54,586 nt of DNA, taken from contig CAYWMD010000045.1 of NCBI GenBank assembly GCA_964458575.1, forward strand, positions 1 through 54,586. Reading direction: 5' to 3'. The notes beneath the pieces are model-generated. The model was not told the DNA's origin and did not search any database. It was given only the letters and a program-made list of their open reading frames with translations. The DNA comes from CAYWMD01 sp964458575. GTDB taxonomy: Bacteria; Verrucomicrobiota; Verrucomicrobiia; Limisphaerales; JADLHS01. The translations under genes were made by a program, and so were the position numbers. Below, in pieces: positions 42,906 to 53,500 of the stretch (position 1 is the first letter of the stretch; every line of letters begins with the position of its first letter).

Positions 42906-45752
42906 TTATTGAACCAGCCGGAAGAACTGGTTGCTCGGCGGTGGGGAGACGAGAACCTGCCACTCCGCGCCCACGTGGGCCGGTGGCGTAGGCAAGTTGG
43001 TCCACGGCACGGGCGGCGTCAGGTGCGGTGTGGCTTGCAGTTGGTAGGTCGAGCAGACTTCCGGCCAGTGGAGGAGGACGTTCGTGCCTTGCCGGTCCAC
43101 TTGGAGCGCGGGTCGCATCGCGTTCACCGTCACCAGAAAATAGCAGGCGCTGCTCCCCCATTCGTTGCTGGCCACGCACGTCACCCAGTTCGTCCCCAGC
43201 GGAAACTGGCTGCCGGAGGCGGGCGTGCATTGCACCGGCGGATACAATCCCGCGCCGGTTCGCAGCCGGATCGTCGCCGTGGTCGAGCCGGACATCCCAC
43301 TGAGCGCGCCGCCAGGTTTGCCGACGAAATCCACGCGGTAGGTGATGTCGAAGAAGCTGTCCACCGCCCACGTGCCGCCGGGTTGCTGGACCAAGGTGGT
43401 GTGGCCGGGACTGGGCAGGCCGAAGTCCGTGCCGGCGGTGATGCGCAACAAGTCGAAGTCGGGATCGCCCGAGTAAATCTGGCCGAAGAAACGGAACAGG
43501 TCGGTATTGAAACTTTGCACCGGCGCGTAGGGCGTCCGCGGGGCCAGGTGGATTTCGAGGCCGACGGGCACGTTGATGGCGCGATTGAAGTTCGAGAGCG
43601 TGCCGGTGCCGATCAGGTTGAGGGCGAGGGTCGCATCGTTGCACGCCTTTCCGCCGCCGAGCGTGCCGCCGGGGTCGGCGCAGTCGCCGGGCGAGGTCGG
43701 GAAGGAACACACTCCGCCGCTGGGATTGCAGATGAAATTGCCGAGGACGGGCGGCATCTTGACCGTCGTGCCGGACGGCAGGCCGTCAATGATGTACATC
43801 ACATCGTCCGGGGCGATGTATTGGCACCCCGCGGGCGGCAGGTTGGCCGTGCCGCCGCCGTTGTCGGGCAACGCGCAGTTCGCGGCGTACGGACAATGGT
43901 TGCTGGCGATGACAAAGAACTCGACGGGGAAACTGTTGGAACAAGTCTGCACGACGAGGTTCGACGGACACGTGAGCATGGGGGGACGCGTGTCCGGCAA
44001 CACCGTCACGAAGAACTCGCAACTGCTTGTGCGTCCCCAGACGTTGCTCGCCACGCACGTCACCAGATTCGTGCCCGGCGGGAAGTTGCTGCCGGAAGGC
44101 GGCGTGCAGGTCACGACCGGCGGCCGGTGGCCGTTATCCAGCCGGATCGTCGCCGTGGTCGAGCCGGACATTCCACTGAGCGCGCCGCCGGGTTTGCCGA
44201 TGAAATCAATCCGGTAGGTGATGTCGAAGAAACTGTCCACGGCCCAGGTGCCGCCCGGCTGTTGCGTCAACGTCGTGTGGCCGGGACTCGGCAGCCCGAA
44301 ATCCGTTCCCCCCGTGATGCGCAACAAATCGAAGTCCGGGTCGCCGGTGATCTGGCCGAAGAAACGGAACAGGTCGGTGGCGAAGCTTTGCACCGGCGCG
44401 CCGTTGGTGCGCGGGGCCATGTGCGTTTCAAATCCGACCGGCAGATTGATGACGCGATTGAAGCCCAACAGCGTGCCGGTGCCCGCCAGGTGGAGTTGCA
44501 ACGTCGCGCCGCTGCAACCGCGCTCGCCGCCGAGCGTCCCGCCCGGCACCATGCAGACGCCCGGCGTTTCCGGGAACGAACACACGCTGACCGCGCCCGT
44601 GCCGCAGGTGAAATCCTTGAGCACCGGCGGCATTTCGACGGTCGTCCCCAATGGCAGTCCGTCAATGATGCGCATCACGTCGTCCGGGGCGATGTAGCGA
44701 CAGCCCGGCGGCGGCAGGTCCGCCGTGCCGCCGTTGTCCGGCACGACGCACGCATCGGGATAAGGACATTGGTTGGTCGCCGTCACCGTGAACTCCACCC
44801 GCGCGCTGTTTGAGCAAGTGAACGCGACGATGTTCGACGGGCAAACGATGACGGGGACGTCCGCCACAGTCACGGTGAAGGTGCATTGATTGGTGTTGCC
44901 CGCGGCGTCCGTGGCCTTGCAGGTCACGGTCGTCACGCCCGCCGGGAAGGTTGAACCGCTGGGCGGATCGCACGAGACGGTGACGCCGGGACAATTGTCC
45001 GAGGGCGTGGCGGCGAAGGTCACGTTGCTCCTGGAACACTGGCCGGGGTCCGTGTTCAGCACGAGGCTGGGCGGGCAGGTGATGGACGGCGGGATCGTGT
45101 CGTAACCCATCACGCTGATGTCGTCCAGATACCAGCCTTCCGCCGTGACCGAGGAATCCGAATCGAACTCGAAGCGCAGCATGCACAGCCCGCCGACGAA
45201 GCCGCTGAGGTCCACCGTGACTTCGGTCCACGCCGCCTGGGGTATGGCGTTGGACCAGACGAGGATGCCGTTGGCGAACACCTTCGCCGCGTCGCAACAG
45301 GATTCGATGGAAGGAATCTTCGACCAGAACCGCAGGAGGACGAGGTTCTCGCAACCGCGCAGGCTGAACTCGGTTTCCATGTAGGCCGCCATGCTGTTCG
45401 TGTACGCGGGACTCGGCTCGGTGCTGCCAAAGGGATAACCCGTGGCGGCGCAGTAGGCTTTCCAACCGCCGCTGTGCGTGCCCTCGCCGCCGAAGAGCGA
45501 GTTGACGTCGCGCCAGGTCGGTCCGCTGCCGGCATTGCCCGCCGTCCAGAGGCCCGGCCACGAAGCTTCGAAGCCGTCGGACAGGATGATGGTTTGGGCG
45601 GCGGCCGACAGGGAAGAAACCAGAAGGGCGCAGACCACTCGCGCGGCCCACGAGCGTGGAACGCGCCAGCAGAAACGCGCGAGCCGTGCCGGTCGCCGGC
45701 CATCGGAGGACAGGGTTTGATTTGCTGGCGGACAATGGGGATGAGTTTTCAT
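42906..45752 (-). CDS. large secreted HYR-domain surface protein with internal duplication
   Basis: A 948-residue protein from the ATG at 45752 (MKTHPHCPPA). It is secreted (signal segment around residues 30-50). An N-terminal region of ~160 residues looks like a lectin/MAM-type domain, followed by an HYR domain (PPSLVLNTDPGQCSRSNVTF ... VTTVTCKATDAAGNTNQC). Two copies of a ~290-residue unit follow (about 870 bp apart at the DNA level, with TCSNS, NQCPYPDACVVPDNGG and IAPDDVMRIIDGLP), each carrying HYR-like Cys. The protein ends in a 'FFRLVQ' module. Likely a surface adhesin or matrix protein. The alternative start at 45878 is less likely. Confidence 0.8.
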   Translation of the reverse strand: MKTHPHCPPANQTLSSDGRRPARLARFCWRVPRSWAARVVCALLVSSLSAAAQTIILSDGFEASWPGLWTAGNAGSGPTWRDVNSLFGGEGTHSGGWKAYCAATGYPFGSTEPSPAYTNSMAAYMETEFSLRGCENLVLLRFWSKIPSIESCCDAAKVFANGILVWSNAIPQAAWTEVTVDLSGFVGGLCMLRFEFDSDSSVTAEGWYLDDISVMGYDTIPPSITCPPSLVLNTDPGQCSRSNVTFAATPSDNCPGVTVSCDPPSGSTFPAGVTTVTCKATDAAGNTNQCTFTVTVADVPVIVCPSNIVAFTCSNSARVEFTVTATNQCPYPDACVVPDNGGTADLPPPGCRYIAPDDVMRIIDGLPLGTTVEMPPVLKDFTCGTGAVSVCSFPETPGVCMVPGGTLGGERGCSGATLQLHLAGTGTLLGFNRVINLPVGFETHMAPRTNGAPVQSFATDLFRFFGQITGDPDFDLLRITGGTDFGLPSPGHTTLTQQPGGTWAVDSFFDITYRIDFIGKPGGALSGMSGSTTATIRLDNGHRPPVVTCTPPSGSNFPPGTNLVTCVASNVWGRTSSCEFFVTVLPDTRPPMLTCPSNLVVQTCSNSFPVEFFVIASNHCPYAANCALPDNGGGTANLPPAGCQYIAPDDVMYIIDGLPSGTTVKMPPVLGNFICNPSGGVCSFPTSPGDCADPGGTLGGGKACNDATLALNLIGTGTLSNFNRAINVPVGLEIHLAPRTPYAPVQSFNTDLFRFFGQIYSGDPDFDLLRITAGTDFGLPSPGHTTLVQQPGGTWAVDSFFDITYRVDFVGKPGGALSGMSGSTTATIRLRTGAGLYPPVQCTPASGSQFPLGTNWVTCVASNEWGSSACYFLVTVNAMRPALQVDRQGTNVLLHWPEVCSTYQLQATPHLTPPVPWTNLPTPPAHVGAEWQVLVSPPPSNQFFRLVQ

Positions 45753-45957
45753 GTTGGTTCTACGAATGTGTGCGGTGGTCGGAGTGTTGTTATCAGCGAC
45801 AATGAAATCACTTGGTGAGGCTGGCCGATGGTTGGGTCGCAGCTTAGGAAACAGAAATGTTGGCGAGCCGGGTGACATGGGGTAGCAGCTCCAAACGGCA
45901 GGATCAATGGGGCGGCACTTTCATGAATTAAACCGGGGACGGTTTTCAGGGTCCCGT

Positions 45958-47772
45958 TTACATCGGCCCTTCCAACCGGAAGAATTGCGCCGGAATGCCG
46001 GGATCAATCGCGAGGTTGAAGACGTTGTTGCCTTTATTAAAGATCGGCGGCTGGGACACCGGCAGCCAGGGACCAGCCGGCAGCAGATTGGTGCTGCTGT
46101 GGAGGCTCATTTCCACCAGTTCCACCGGAATGGAAATTTCCAGTCCGCCGCTGGGCGCGCGGCCCGAACGCATGACGATGGTGTCGGAATACGGCGCACC
46201 GACGCCGCGGTCGTACATAATGGAGGGAACGACAAATTTCGAGTTGCGGAGCGGGGCCGTCGCTTGCAGCCAGTTGAGGAGCGCCGGTTGATTGTCCAAT
46301 CCGGGGAAGCCTGAACCTTGAAGTGCTTGCACGCAGCCTTGCACGCTTTGCCAGATCAAGGGCGCGTGCTCCGTCAGGTAGTTCTGCATGTTGAGCCAGC
46401 CGAGCGTGTAGAGGCGGTGGGCTTCGTGGGTGTAGTTGAAACGCTGCAACAGGTCGGGCGGAAGCGGTGTGTCGGGTATGTAACCCATCAGTTTCATCCA
46501 GGCCGTGGCTTCCAGCCAGAGCGCCTCGCCCCGCATGATGCGCGGCTGGTAAGTGCAGGCGCTCAGGTTCGGCTTCAAACCGCAGAACCAACTCACCTCA
46601 TCGCCAATCAGCAACATCTCATCGGCGGAATCGTTGTCGGTCAGATTCAACCGGGTGGGGCCTGCCGGGTCTATCAGCACCAAATCCAAATCCGCCGTCG
46701 GCCCCGGCACGTTCGGCGGGCCGCAAATGGTATTGGTGCCGAGATCGGACACGACGACGAACAAGCCGTTGCTGTTCGGTTCGGGCACGTAATCATTCCC
46801 GGCGTGACTGGTCAACTGGGTGGCGCTGGTGACGGGCACGTCGGTGCTGCCGGCGGGTACGGAGAAAATCTGCGAGTTGCCCGCGGGCGTGCGCGTGGAG
46901 GAAAAAAGGATTTGCGAATCGTCGGGGCTGAAATGCGCGCCCGCGCTCATCTGGATGGGATTCGCCCCGACCACCGGGCCGGACGTCACGCGCCGCAGGG
47001 AATTCGACACCAGCGCCACCGCGTTGCTGTCATAGCCGGCAGTATAGACCTCCCAGACCGTGCCGTTGCCGTCTGTCGCCGCGCTGAACACAATCTTGTC
47101 GCCCGCGTGATTGAACGACGGATGGCCGACGTATGTGCCGGTGTGCGGCACCCAGATGTTCGGAAAGCTGTTGCTGTCCCAGCAGGAGCGGATGTCCAAC
47201 TCCACGTAGTTGGTGGGCGTCCCGTTCTCGTCCACCTGAATGACGTTCATGCCTTCGTAGAATCGCGGCGGCGAGATGATGATCGGCGAACTACATTCGC
47301 TCGCCACTTCGATGGGCTGGCTCAACGGACGGTTCTTGCTCGAAAAGAGGATGCTCTTGCCGTCGGGATGCCAATGCGGATGCCGGTCGGGGTAGCTGGT
47401 TTGCGGGCCGTTGGGGTAGAGGTCGGAGGTCAACTGCACGGCCGTCGCCTCGACATTGGTCACCCAGCCCAGGTAAATATCGAACTCGCCGGAAGCGCCG
47501 CGATTGGAACTGAACACCAGGCGCTCGCCGTCCGGGCTGATTTCGGGATGATTGTCAATCGCCGGGTGCGTCGTCAGGCGGGTGCTGACGCCGGTATCCA
47601 TGTCGCGCACGAAGATGTCCCAGTTGGCATAACGGTTCGTGCCGTCGGAGACGAAGGCGAGTTCATGAGCTGCAGCCGTTGAACATAAGAAGTGAGCAGC
47701 GGCCATGAGGACCAGCAGCCGTGCCGATTGGGGGAGAACTTTCAGTAACGATTTTACTGGCATGTTTTTCAT
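45958..47772 (-). CDS. secreted PD40/TolB-like beta-propeller protein
   Basis: A 604-residue protein starting MKNMPVKSLL, with a signal peptide ending near 'STAAAHE'. At least four PD40 repeats: ISPDGERLVFSSNRG, WHPDGKSILFSSKN, FNHAGDKIVFSAATDG and FSPDDSQILFSST, giving a TolB-like propeller. The C-terminal ~150 residues resemble the secreted-protein ending module. Probably an extracellular or periplasmic binding protein. A TTGAC-N4-GTCAA palindrome lies 158 bp upstream. Confidence 0.75.
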   Translation of the reverse strand: MKNMPVKSLLKVLPQSARLLVLMAAAHFLCSTAAAHELAFVSDGTNRYANWDIFVRDMDTGVSTRLTTHPAIDNHPEISPDGERLVFSSNRGASGEFDIYLGWVTNVEATAVQLTSDLYPNGPQTSYPDRHPHWHPDGKSILFSSKNRPLSQPIEVASECSSPIIISPPRFYEGMNVIQVDENGTPTNYVELDIRSCWDSNSFPNIWVPHTGTYVGHPSFNHAGDKIVFSAATDGNGTVWEVYTAGYDSNAVALVSNSLRRVTSGPVVGANPIQMSAGAHFSPDDSQILFSSTRTPAGNSQIFSVPAGSTDVPVTSATQLTSHAGNDYVPEPNSNGLFVVVSDLGTNTICGPPNVPGPTADLDLVLIDPAGPTRLNLTDNDSADEMLLIGDEVSWFCGLKPNLSACTYQPRIMRGEALWLEATAWMKLMGYIPDTPLPPDLLQRFNYTHEAHRLYTLGWLNMQNYLTEHAPLIWQSVQGCVQALQGSGFPGLDNQPALLNWLQATAPLRNSKFVVPSIMYDRGVGAPYSDTIVMRSGRAPSGGLEISIPVELVEMSLHSSTNLLPAGPWLPVSQPPIFNKGNNVFNLAIDPGIPAQFFRLEGPM

Positions 47773-47929
47773 AGCTTCATTCCTCGAATGTGCCCCGAAT
47801 GACCGCCGGTGTGCTTGGCGGCCGGTCTATTCACGTTGCCGGCTTTCGCTTGCATCGAGTCGCGCTACCAAACGGTTTCAGCACAGGGTTTCTAACGTGA
47901 AGTATGAACCTCCTTTACCTTGAGAAACC

Positions 47930-47943
47930 TTGACTTAGGTCAA
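47930..47943. promoter_or_regulatory. CRP/FNR-type palindrome TTGACTTAGGTCAA
   Basis: A perfect TTGAC-N4-GTCAA palindrome, identical including the TTAG spacer to the one at 48900. It is 158 bp upstream of the PD40-protein start on the minus strand; no intact gene starts nearby on the plus strand. Confidence 0.5.
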
Positions 47944-48423
47944 GTTTCCCGCGCAACCGTTTTGCGGTTCGCCATAATCCAGGCTGTCTCGTCGAAGCGG
48001 GTGGGTGAATCAACGGGCGCAATTGAACCACGTCAGAGCGGTGAGAACAGCGTGCTGATGACATTGGCGTTGAGCGTGAGCGATTCGGTGAGCCAAGTGT
48101 TGTGGTGGTTTTACTGGTGGAACTCGCCTGAAGAATCGCCGGAAACCGGTCTGGTGGCCGTAGGGAGTTTGAAACCAGCGCGAGCGCAGTTTGTAATCCA
48201 TTTCACCAGCCGGCGGCGGGAGAAGCTTTCGGCGATGCGAAGGACAAATGAGCCGACCACGCCTCCCAGCCTTCCCAACATGTCCGTCACGGCGCGCATC
48301 CAGTTTCCGGCAAAACAGTGTCGTCGTGCAATAAAAGTAGAACATTGTCCGTCGCCTGCTCTGCCCCGTCGTTAATCCGCCGGGCGCGGCTGGGTTTCGG
48401 GTGAATCACCGTTGCCCCACTGT

Positions 48424-48564
48424 TCAGCGCGACGGTACAAGCTCATCCGCGCTGCTGCCATCCACCACAAACATTTCATGCGGCCGAGCCTTTTGCGCTA
48501 AATGCAACGTGGTTGCGAGCTGTTTGGCCTCGTTGAATGCAGGAATAACGACACTGACGCGCAT
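48424..48564 (-). pseudogene. glycosyltransferase family 2, N-terminal fragment
   Basis: The minus strand from the ATG at 48564 reads MRVSVVIPAFNEAKQLATTL, then 'PHEMFVVDGSSADE', the start of a GT2 nucleotide-binding domain, and stops after 46 residues. A complete enzyme needs ~220 or more. The rest is absent, so this is a remnant. Confidence 0.65.
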
Positions 48565-48899
48565 CGTCGCTGCTTTCTCGGCTTCGCACTTGCTGTCAGT
48601 CCGGCAAGTACTCCGGCACGTCGACATCTCGCAACGGCTCGAGAATGGCTGGCGCAAGATTGTGTGAGGAGAAGGTGCGCCTGGATTCAGCGAGCATGGT
48701 ATTCGTGCCCCAAGCAATGTCTGCAAAAGCCCGCATTAACTTCGTGAGTCCGATGAGGTAAGAACCACCGTCGTACGCTTGGCTGCGAGTGCTCCTTGCG
48801 GAGGGCCATCAGCCGCGAGGACAACTGCGGACTTCTGTGGCTGCTGATGGGGCGACCAACACGGCGTGGGAGAAATTATTCGCGCGTTTTGGGTATGGC

Positions 48900-48913
48900 T
48901 TGACTTAGGTCAA
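48900..48913. promoter_or_regulatory. CRP/FNR-type palindrome upstream of the respiratory operon
   Basis: TTGACTTAGGTCAA, a perfect palindrome centred 52 bp upstream of the cytochrome start at 48959, a suitable position for an activator of the cytochrome-molybdoenzyme operon. Same sequence as at 47930. Confidence 0.65.
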
Positions 48914-48958
48914 TGGCACTTTGGGGGAGGGGGGGGTAATGTTTCACATCAGATACTC

Positions 48959-50527
48959 ATGAAGAATGTCTCCACTTTCCATTTGGGTCTGGCAGCACTG
49001 GTTCTGGGCGCGCTCAAGATTCACGCGCAACTAGCTTCTGCTGCTCCAACGACCGGCAAAGCGGTTTATGAACGACACTGCGCCGCCTGCCATGGGCAAG
49101 CGGGTGATGGTAATGGTCCGGCGTCGGTGTGGCTCTATCCCAAGCCGCGCGATTTCAGTGCCGGATTATTCAAGATCAAATCCACGCCTGGCCTGGCGCT
49201 GCCGACCGACCAGGATCTGCTCGCTTCGGTAACGCGCGGCCTGCCGGGCAGTTCCATGCCGAGCTTTTCCTACCTGACCGAGCAGGAGCGGCGCGACGTG
49301 GTGCAATACATCAAGTTCCTCACCGCGAAGGCCGACGCCGCTGGTAAACGCGTGAACCTCTTCGAGGAAGCCGCCGCCAAAGGCGCGCCGGCCACACCGG
49401 TGGAAGTCCCCGTCGAACCCGCTGCGGGCGTGCAGGAACTGGCGCTGGGTCGTGAGGTTTACAAAAGGATGCAGTGCAACCTTTGCCACGGCGAAACCGG
49501 CGCGGGCGATGGTCCGCAAGTGCCCACGCTCAAGGATGCCGCCGGTTTGCCCGTGCGCCCGCGTGATTTCAACACAGGCCTTTTCCGTGGCGGCCATACG
49601 GGGCGCGATCTCTATCTGCGCATCCACAACGGCCTGCCCGGCACGCCTATGATTCCTTATGGCAGTGATGTGTTGAAACCTGAAGAACGCTGGGCACTGG
49701 TGCATTACGTGCAATCGCTCCGGCGGACGGACGTTGCGGTCAATGACCTGCTCGCGCCAGAGCACAGCAACATTTCTGTGCAGCGAGTGGCAAAACTCCT
49801 CCCGACCGATCCGTTGGATCAATCGTGGGAGTCACTTGACCCCGTGCGCGTGCCATTGAATCCGCTCTGGCCCGAGCCGAACCAAGTTTATGCGGTCGCA
49901 GTTTCCGCGGTTACGGATGGCAAACAGCTTGCCGTGCTGCTCCAATGGCGCGACGAATTACCGCAGAATACCGCCATCCGCGTGCAGGATTTTCAGGATG
50001 GCGCGGCGCTCCAATTCTCGCTCTCCGGCAAGTACGGCTTTCTTGGCATGGGCGACAAGGACAATCCGGTCAACCTCTGGTCGTGGAAAGCCGGCTGGGA
50101 AGCGGAGGTCGGAGGCCACGCGCCCGATGTGCATGATTCCTACAACTCGATGCACGTGGATACCTATTTTCAGGAGGATCGTCACTTTGCCACCGCTCGC
50201 GATGCTGGCAACGTGATCTCGCAGTTGCACAAGTCGCCCGTTGAGGATGCGAATGCCGCGGGTTTTGGCTCGTTCAAATCACAGCCCGTCGCCCAGCAGA
50301 ATGTTGAGGGCAAAGGCGTGTGGCATGACGGCTTTTGGAACGTGGTTTTCATCCGCGATCTGAAATCAAAGGATGCCGATGACGTGAAATTCGTCGCCGG
50401 CAAGCCCGTGCCAATCGCGTTCGCCATCTGGAACGGTGAGCAGCACGACCGCAATGGTCGCAAGATGGTCAGCAACTGGTATCAACTCATTCTCGACGAC
50501 GGCAAGGCCAGCGCCACGAAACGCTAA
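48959..50527 (+). CDS. di-heme cytochrome c with ethylbenzene-dehydrogenase-type heme domain
   Basis: A 522-residue protein from the ATG at 48959 (MKNVSTFHLG), with a signal peptide to about residue 28. Two CxxCH heme sites: CAACH (residues 41-45) and CNLCH (about 172-176). The region from about residue 300 to the end is an ethylbenzene dehydrogenase gamma-subunit-like domain, which holds a b-type heme in type II molybdoenzymes. It should pass electrons between the molybdoenzyme and other periplasmic carriers. It is followed after 23 bp by the catalytic subunit and preceded by an FNR-type site, so it is the first gene of the operon. It is larger than the usual ~230-residue gamma subunit because the cytochrome is fused to it. 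Confidence 0.85.
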   Translation: MKNVSTFHLGLAALVLGALKIHAQLASAAPTTGKAVYERHCAACHGQAGDGNGPASVWLYPKPRDFSAGLFKIKSTPGLALPTDQDLLASVTRGLPGSSMPSFSYLTEQERRDVVQYIKFLTAKADAAGKRVNLFEEAAAKGAPATPVEVPVEPAAGVQELALGREVYKRMQCNLCHGETGAGDGPQVPTLKDAAGLPVRPRDFNTGLFRGGHTGRDLYLRIHNGLPGTPMIPYGSDVLKPEERWALVHYVQSLRRTDVAVNDLLAPEHSNISVQRVAKLLPTDPLDQSWESLDPVRVPLNPLWPEPNQVYAVAVSAVTDGKQLAVLLQWRDELPQNTAIRVQDFQDGAALQFSLSGKYGFLGMGDKDNPVNLWSWKAGWEAEVGGHAPDVHDSYNSMHVDTYFQEDRHFATARDAGNVISQLHKSPVEDANAAGFGSFKSQPVAQQNVEGKGVWHDGFWNVVFIRDLKSKDADDVKFVAGKPVPIAFAIWNGEQHDRNGRKMVSNWYQLILDDGKASATKR

Positions 50528-50550
50528 ACGACGATTCAATCAACAACGCC

Positions 50551-53500
50551 ATGAACGACAATCTTTCCCGCCGGTCCTTCCTGCAACGCAGCGGCCTAGT
50601 TGGCGCAGGTATTACTGCCGCGCAATTTCTCCCGCTTCGTTTCCTCCAGGCGCAGCCCACCGACGATGTTCTCAATCCGCTCGCGCATTATCCGAATCGC
50701 AACTGGGAGCAGCTTTACCGCAACCAATACGCTTACGACCGCGAGTTCTCCTGGGTCTGCGCGCCGAACGACACGCACAATTGCCGCATCACCGCGCACG
50801 TCCGCAACGGCGTCATCGTCCGGCTCGGCGAGCAATACGACGTTCACACCTACACCGATCTTTACGGCAAACACGCCTCCGCTGCCTGGGGCAACCGACA
50901 TTGCGCCAAGGGCTACACGTTCCACCGGATTCTCTACGGCCCGTATCGGTTGAAGCATCCGATTGTGCGGCGCGGCTGGAAACGCTGGGCCGACGACGGC
51001 TTTCCCACGCTCACTTCCGAGGTCAAAGCAAAATACAAATTCGACACGCGCGGCACGGACAAGTTCGAGCGCATTTCGTGGGACGACGCGTTCGCCTACA
51101 TCGCCAAGGCGACGAAAGCCATTGCCACTCGTTACAGCGGTGACGAGGGCGCGAAGCTCCTGGAAACACAGGGCTATCCGAAGGAGATGATTGACGACAT
51201 GGGCGGCGCGGGCACGCGTACCATCAAGATGCGCGGCGGTATGGGCCTGCTCGGCGTGCTCGGCAAATACGGCATGTATCGCCTGTGCAATTCCCTCGCC
51301 TTGCTGGACGTCAACATCCGTGGCGTGAAGCCGGAGGACGCCAAAGCGGGTCGCATCTGGTCGAATTACACCTGGCATGGCGATCAAGCGCCCGGCCATC
51401 CGTGGGTGCATGGCTTGCAGAATTCGGAATCGGACTTCAACGATCTCCGCAATTCCAAACTCATCATCATGAACGGCAAAAACCTCGTCGAAAACAAAAT
51501 GGCGGATGCCCATTGGTTCGTCGAGGCGATGGAGCGCGGTTGCAAGATCGTCGTCATCGCGCCGGAATACGGCGCGCCTTCGACCAAGGCTGATTACTGG
51601 ATTCCCGTGCGCCCCTCCACCGACGCCGCGCTCTGGCTCGGTGTCACACGGCTGATGATTGACAACAAGTGGTATGACGAAAAGTTCGTGAAGCAGTTCA
51701 CGGATTTCCCGCTGCTCGTCCGCACCGACAACGGCAAACGCCTGCGCGCCGCCGAAGTATTTCCAAACTACTCCAACACTCTGTCCGCCGACAGCCCCAG
51801 TAAGAAGGTGCAGGGCATCACGGACGAACAACACCAGAAGCTCGGCGATTTCGTGGTGTGGGATGGAAAGTCCAGTTCACCCAAAGCTATCACGCGCGAC
51901 ATGGTCGGCGAGACGCTGACCAAGAGCGGCATTGATCCGGCGCTCGATTGGAAAGGAAAGATCAAGCTCACCGACGGCAGCGAAGTGGAGGTCGCCACAG
52001 CGTGGAATCTTTACCATGTTCATCTCAAGGATTACGACCTCGACAACGTTTCCGAAATCACCAGTGCGCCGAAGGAGTTGATCGAGCGGCTGGCCAAGGA
52101 CATCGCGACCACCACGCCGACCTCGCTGCACCAAGGCGAGGGCATCAACCATTGGTTTCACGCCACCGAAGCAAATCGCGCCGCGTATCTGCCGCTGATG
52201 CTCACCGGCAACATCGGCAAGCCCGGCGCGGGTTGTCATGGCTGGGCGGGCAATTACAAGGCCGCGCTCTTCCAGGGCAGCAAACTCACTGGCCCGGGCT
52301 TCAAGGGCTGGGTCATGGAAGATCCGTTCGAGCAGAACCTCGATCCCAAGGCGCATGGCAAGGAAGTCCACGCGCACGGTTACACCAAGGACGAAGAGCC
52401 GGCTTACTGGAATCACGGCGACCGCCCTCTGATCGTCAACACGCCCAAGGAAGGCCGCAAAGTGTTCACCGGAAAATCGCACATGCCGTCGCCGACGAAG
52501 GCCATCTTCACCACGAACGTCAACCTGATCAACAACGCCAAGTGGGCCTACGGCATGATCAAGAACGTGAACCCGAATGTGGAGTTGATCGTGACGATGG
52601 ACACGCAGATGACGGCCAGCGTGGAGTATTCCGATTTCGGGTTGCCCGCGAATTCGTGGGTGGAGTTCGAGGATTTGGAAATCACCGCGAGCTGCTCGAA
52701 CCCATTCCTGCAAATCTGGAAGGGCGGCATCAAACGGCTCTACGATTCCAAGGACGACCTCACCATTCTCGCCGGCATCGGTGCGGCGCTGGGAAAACTC
52801 ACGGGCGACAAACGGTTCTACACACACTTCAAGTTTGAGCACGAGGGCAAGCGAAGCATTTACATCCAGCGCCTGCTCGACACCTGCACCACGACGGCGG
52901 GCTACCAGCTTGCCGACATCATGGCTGGCAAATACGGCCCGCCGGGCGGCGCGCTGATGCTGTTCCGGAGCTACCCGCGCATTCCGTTCTACGAGCAAAT
53001 CCACGACAACTATCCGTTCTACACCGACACGGGCCGCCTGCATTCCTACAGTGACGACCCGACCGCGCTGGCGTGCGGCGAGAATTTCATCGTCCACCGC
53101 GAAGGCCCGGAGGCGACGCCGTATTTGCCGAACGTCATCGTAAGCTCGAATCCGCTCGTGCGTCCGAACGATTACGGCATCCCGCTCGACGCCGAGCATT
53201 GGGACGAGCGCACCGTGCGCAATGTGAAGCTGTCCTGGGCCGACACCAAGAACTCGAAGAATTTCCTTTGGGAAAAAGGCTTCCAGTTCTACTGCCTTAC
53301 GCCCAAGTCGCGCCACAGCGTCCACTCCTCATGGGCCAACGTGGACTGGCATCTCATCTGGAACTCGAATTTCGGCGACCCGTATCGCGTGGACAAGCGC
53401 CTGCCGAACGTCGGCGAGCATCAAATTCACATGAACCCGCAGGCCGCGCGTGATCTGGGCATTGCCGACGGGGACTACGTCTATGTGGACGCCAACCCCG

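Larger units (their letters stand above)
47773..48958. other. 1.2-kb gap with two palindromes and a gene remnant
   Basis: Apart from the two TTGAC-N4-GTCAA sites and a glycosyltransferase fragment, both listed separately, I see only overlapping low-complexity frames. An imperfect inverted repeat lies at 48809-48857 (CCATCAGCCGC facing GTGGCTGCTGATGG). No intact gene is evident. Confidence 0.5.

Noticed and set aside
41515..43710. 731-residue minus-strand frame
   Set aside because: It runs antisense to the prepilin-type and secreted genes and overlaps the HYR protein out of phase; composition is that of a GC-rich shadow.
42363..44813. 816-residue plus-strand frame
   Set aside because: It is antisense to the HYR-domain protein, which has a signal peptide and recognisable domains; the plus frame is Arg/Ala/Gly-rich without motifs.
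51877..53325. 482-residue minus-strand frame
   Set aside because: Antisense to the molybdoenzyme catalytic subunit; no independent support.
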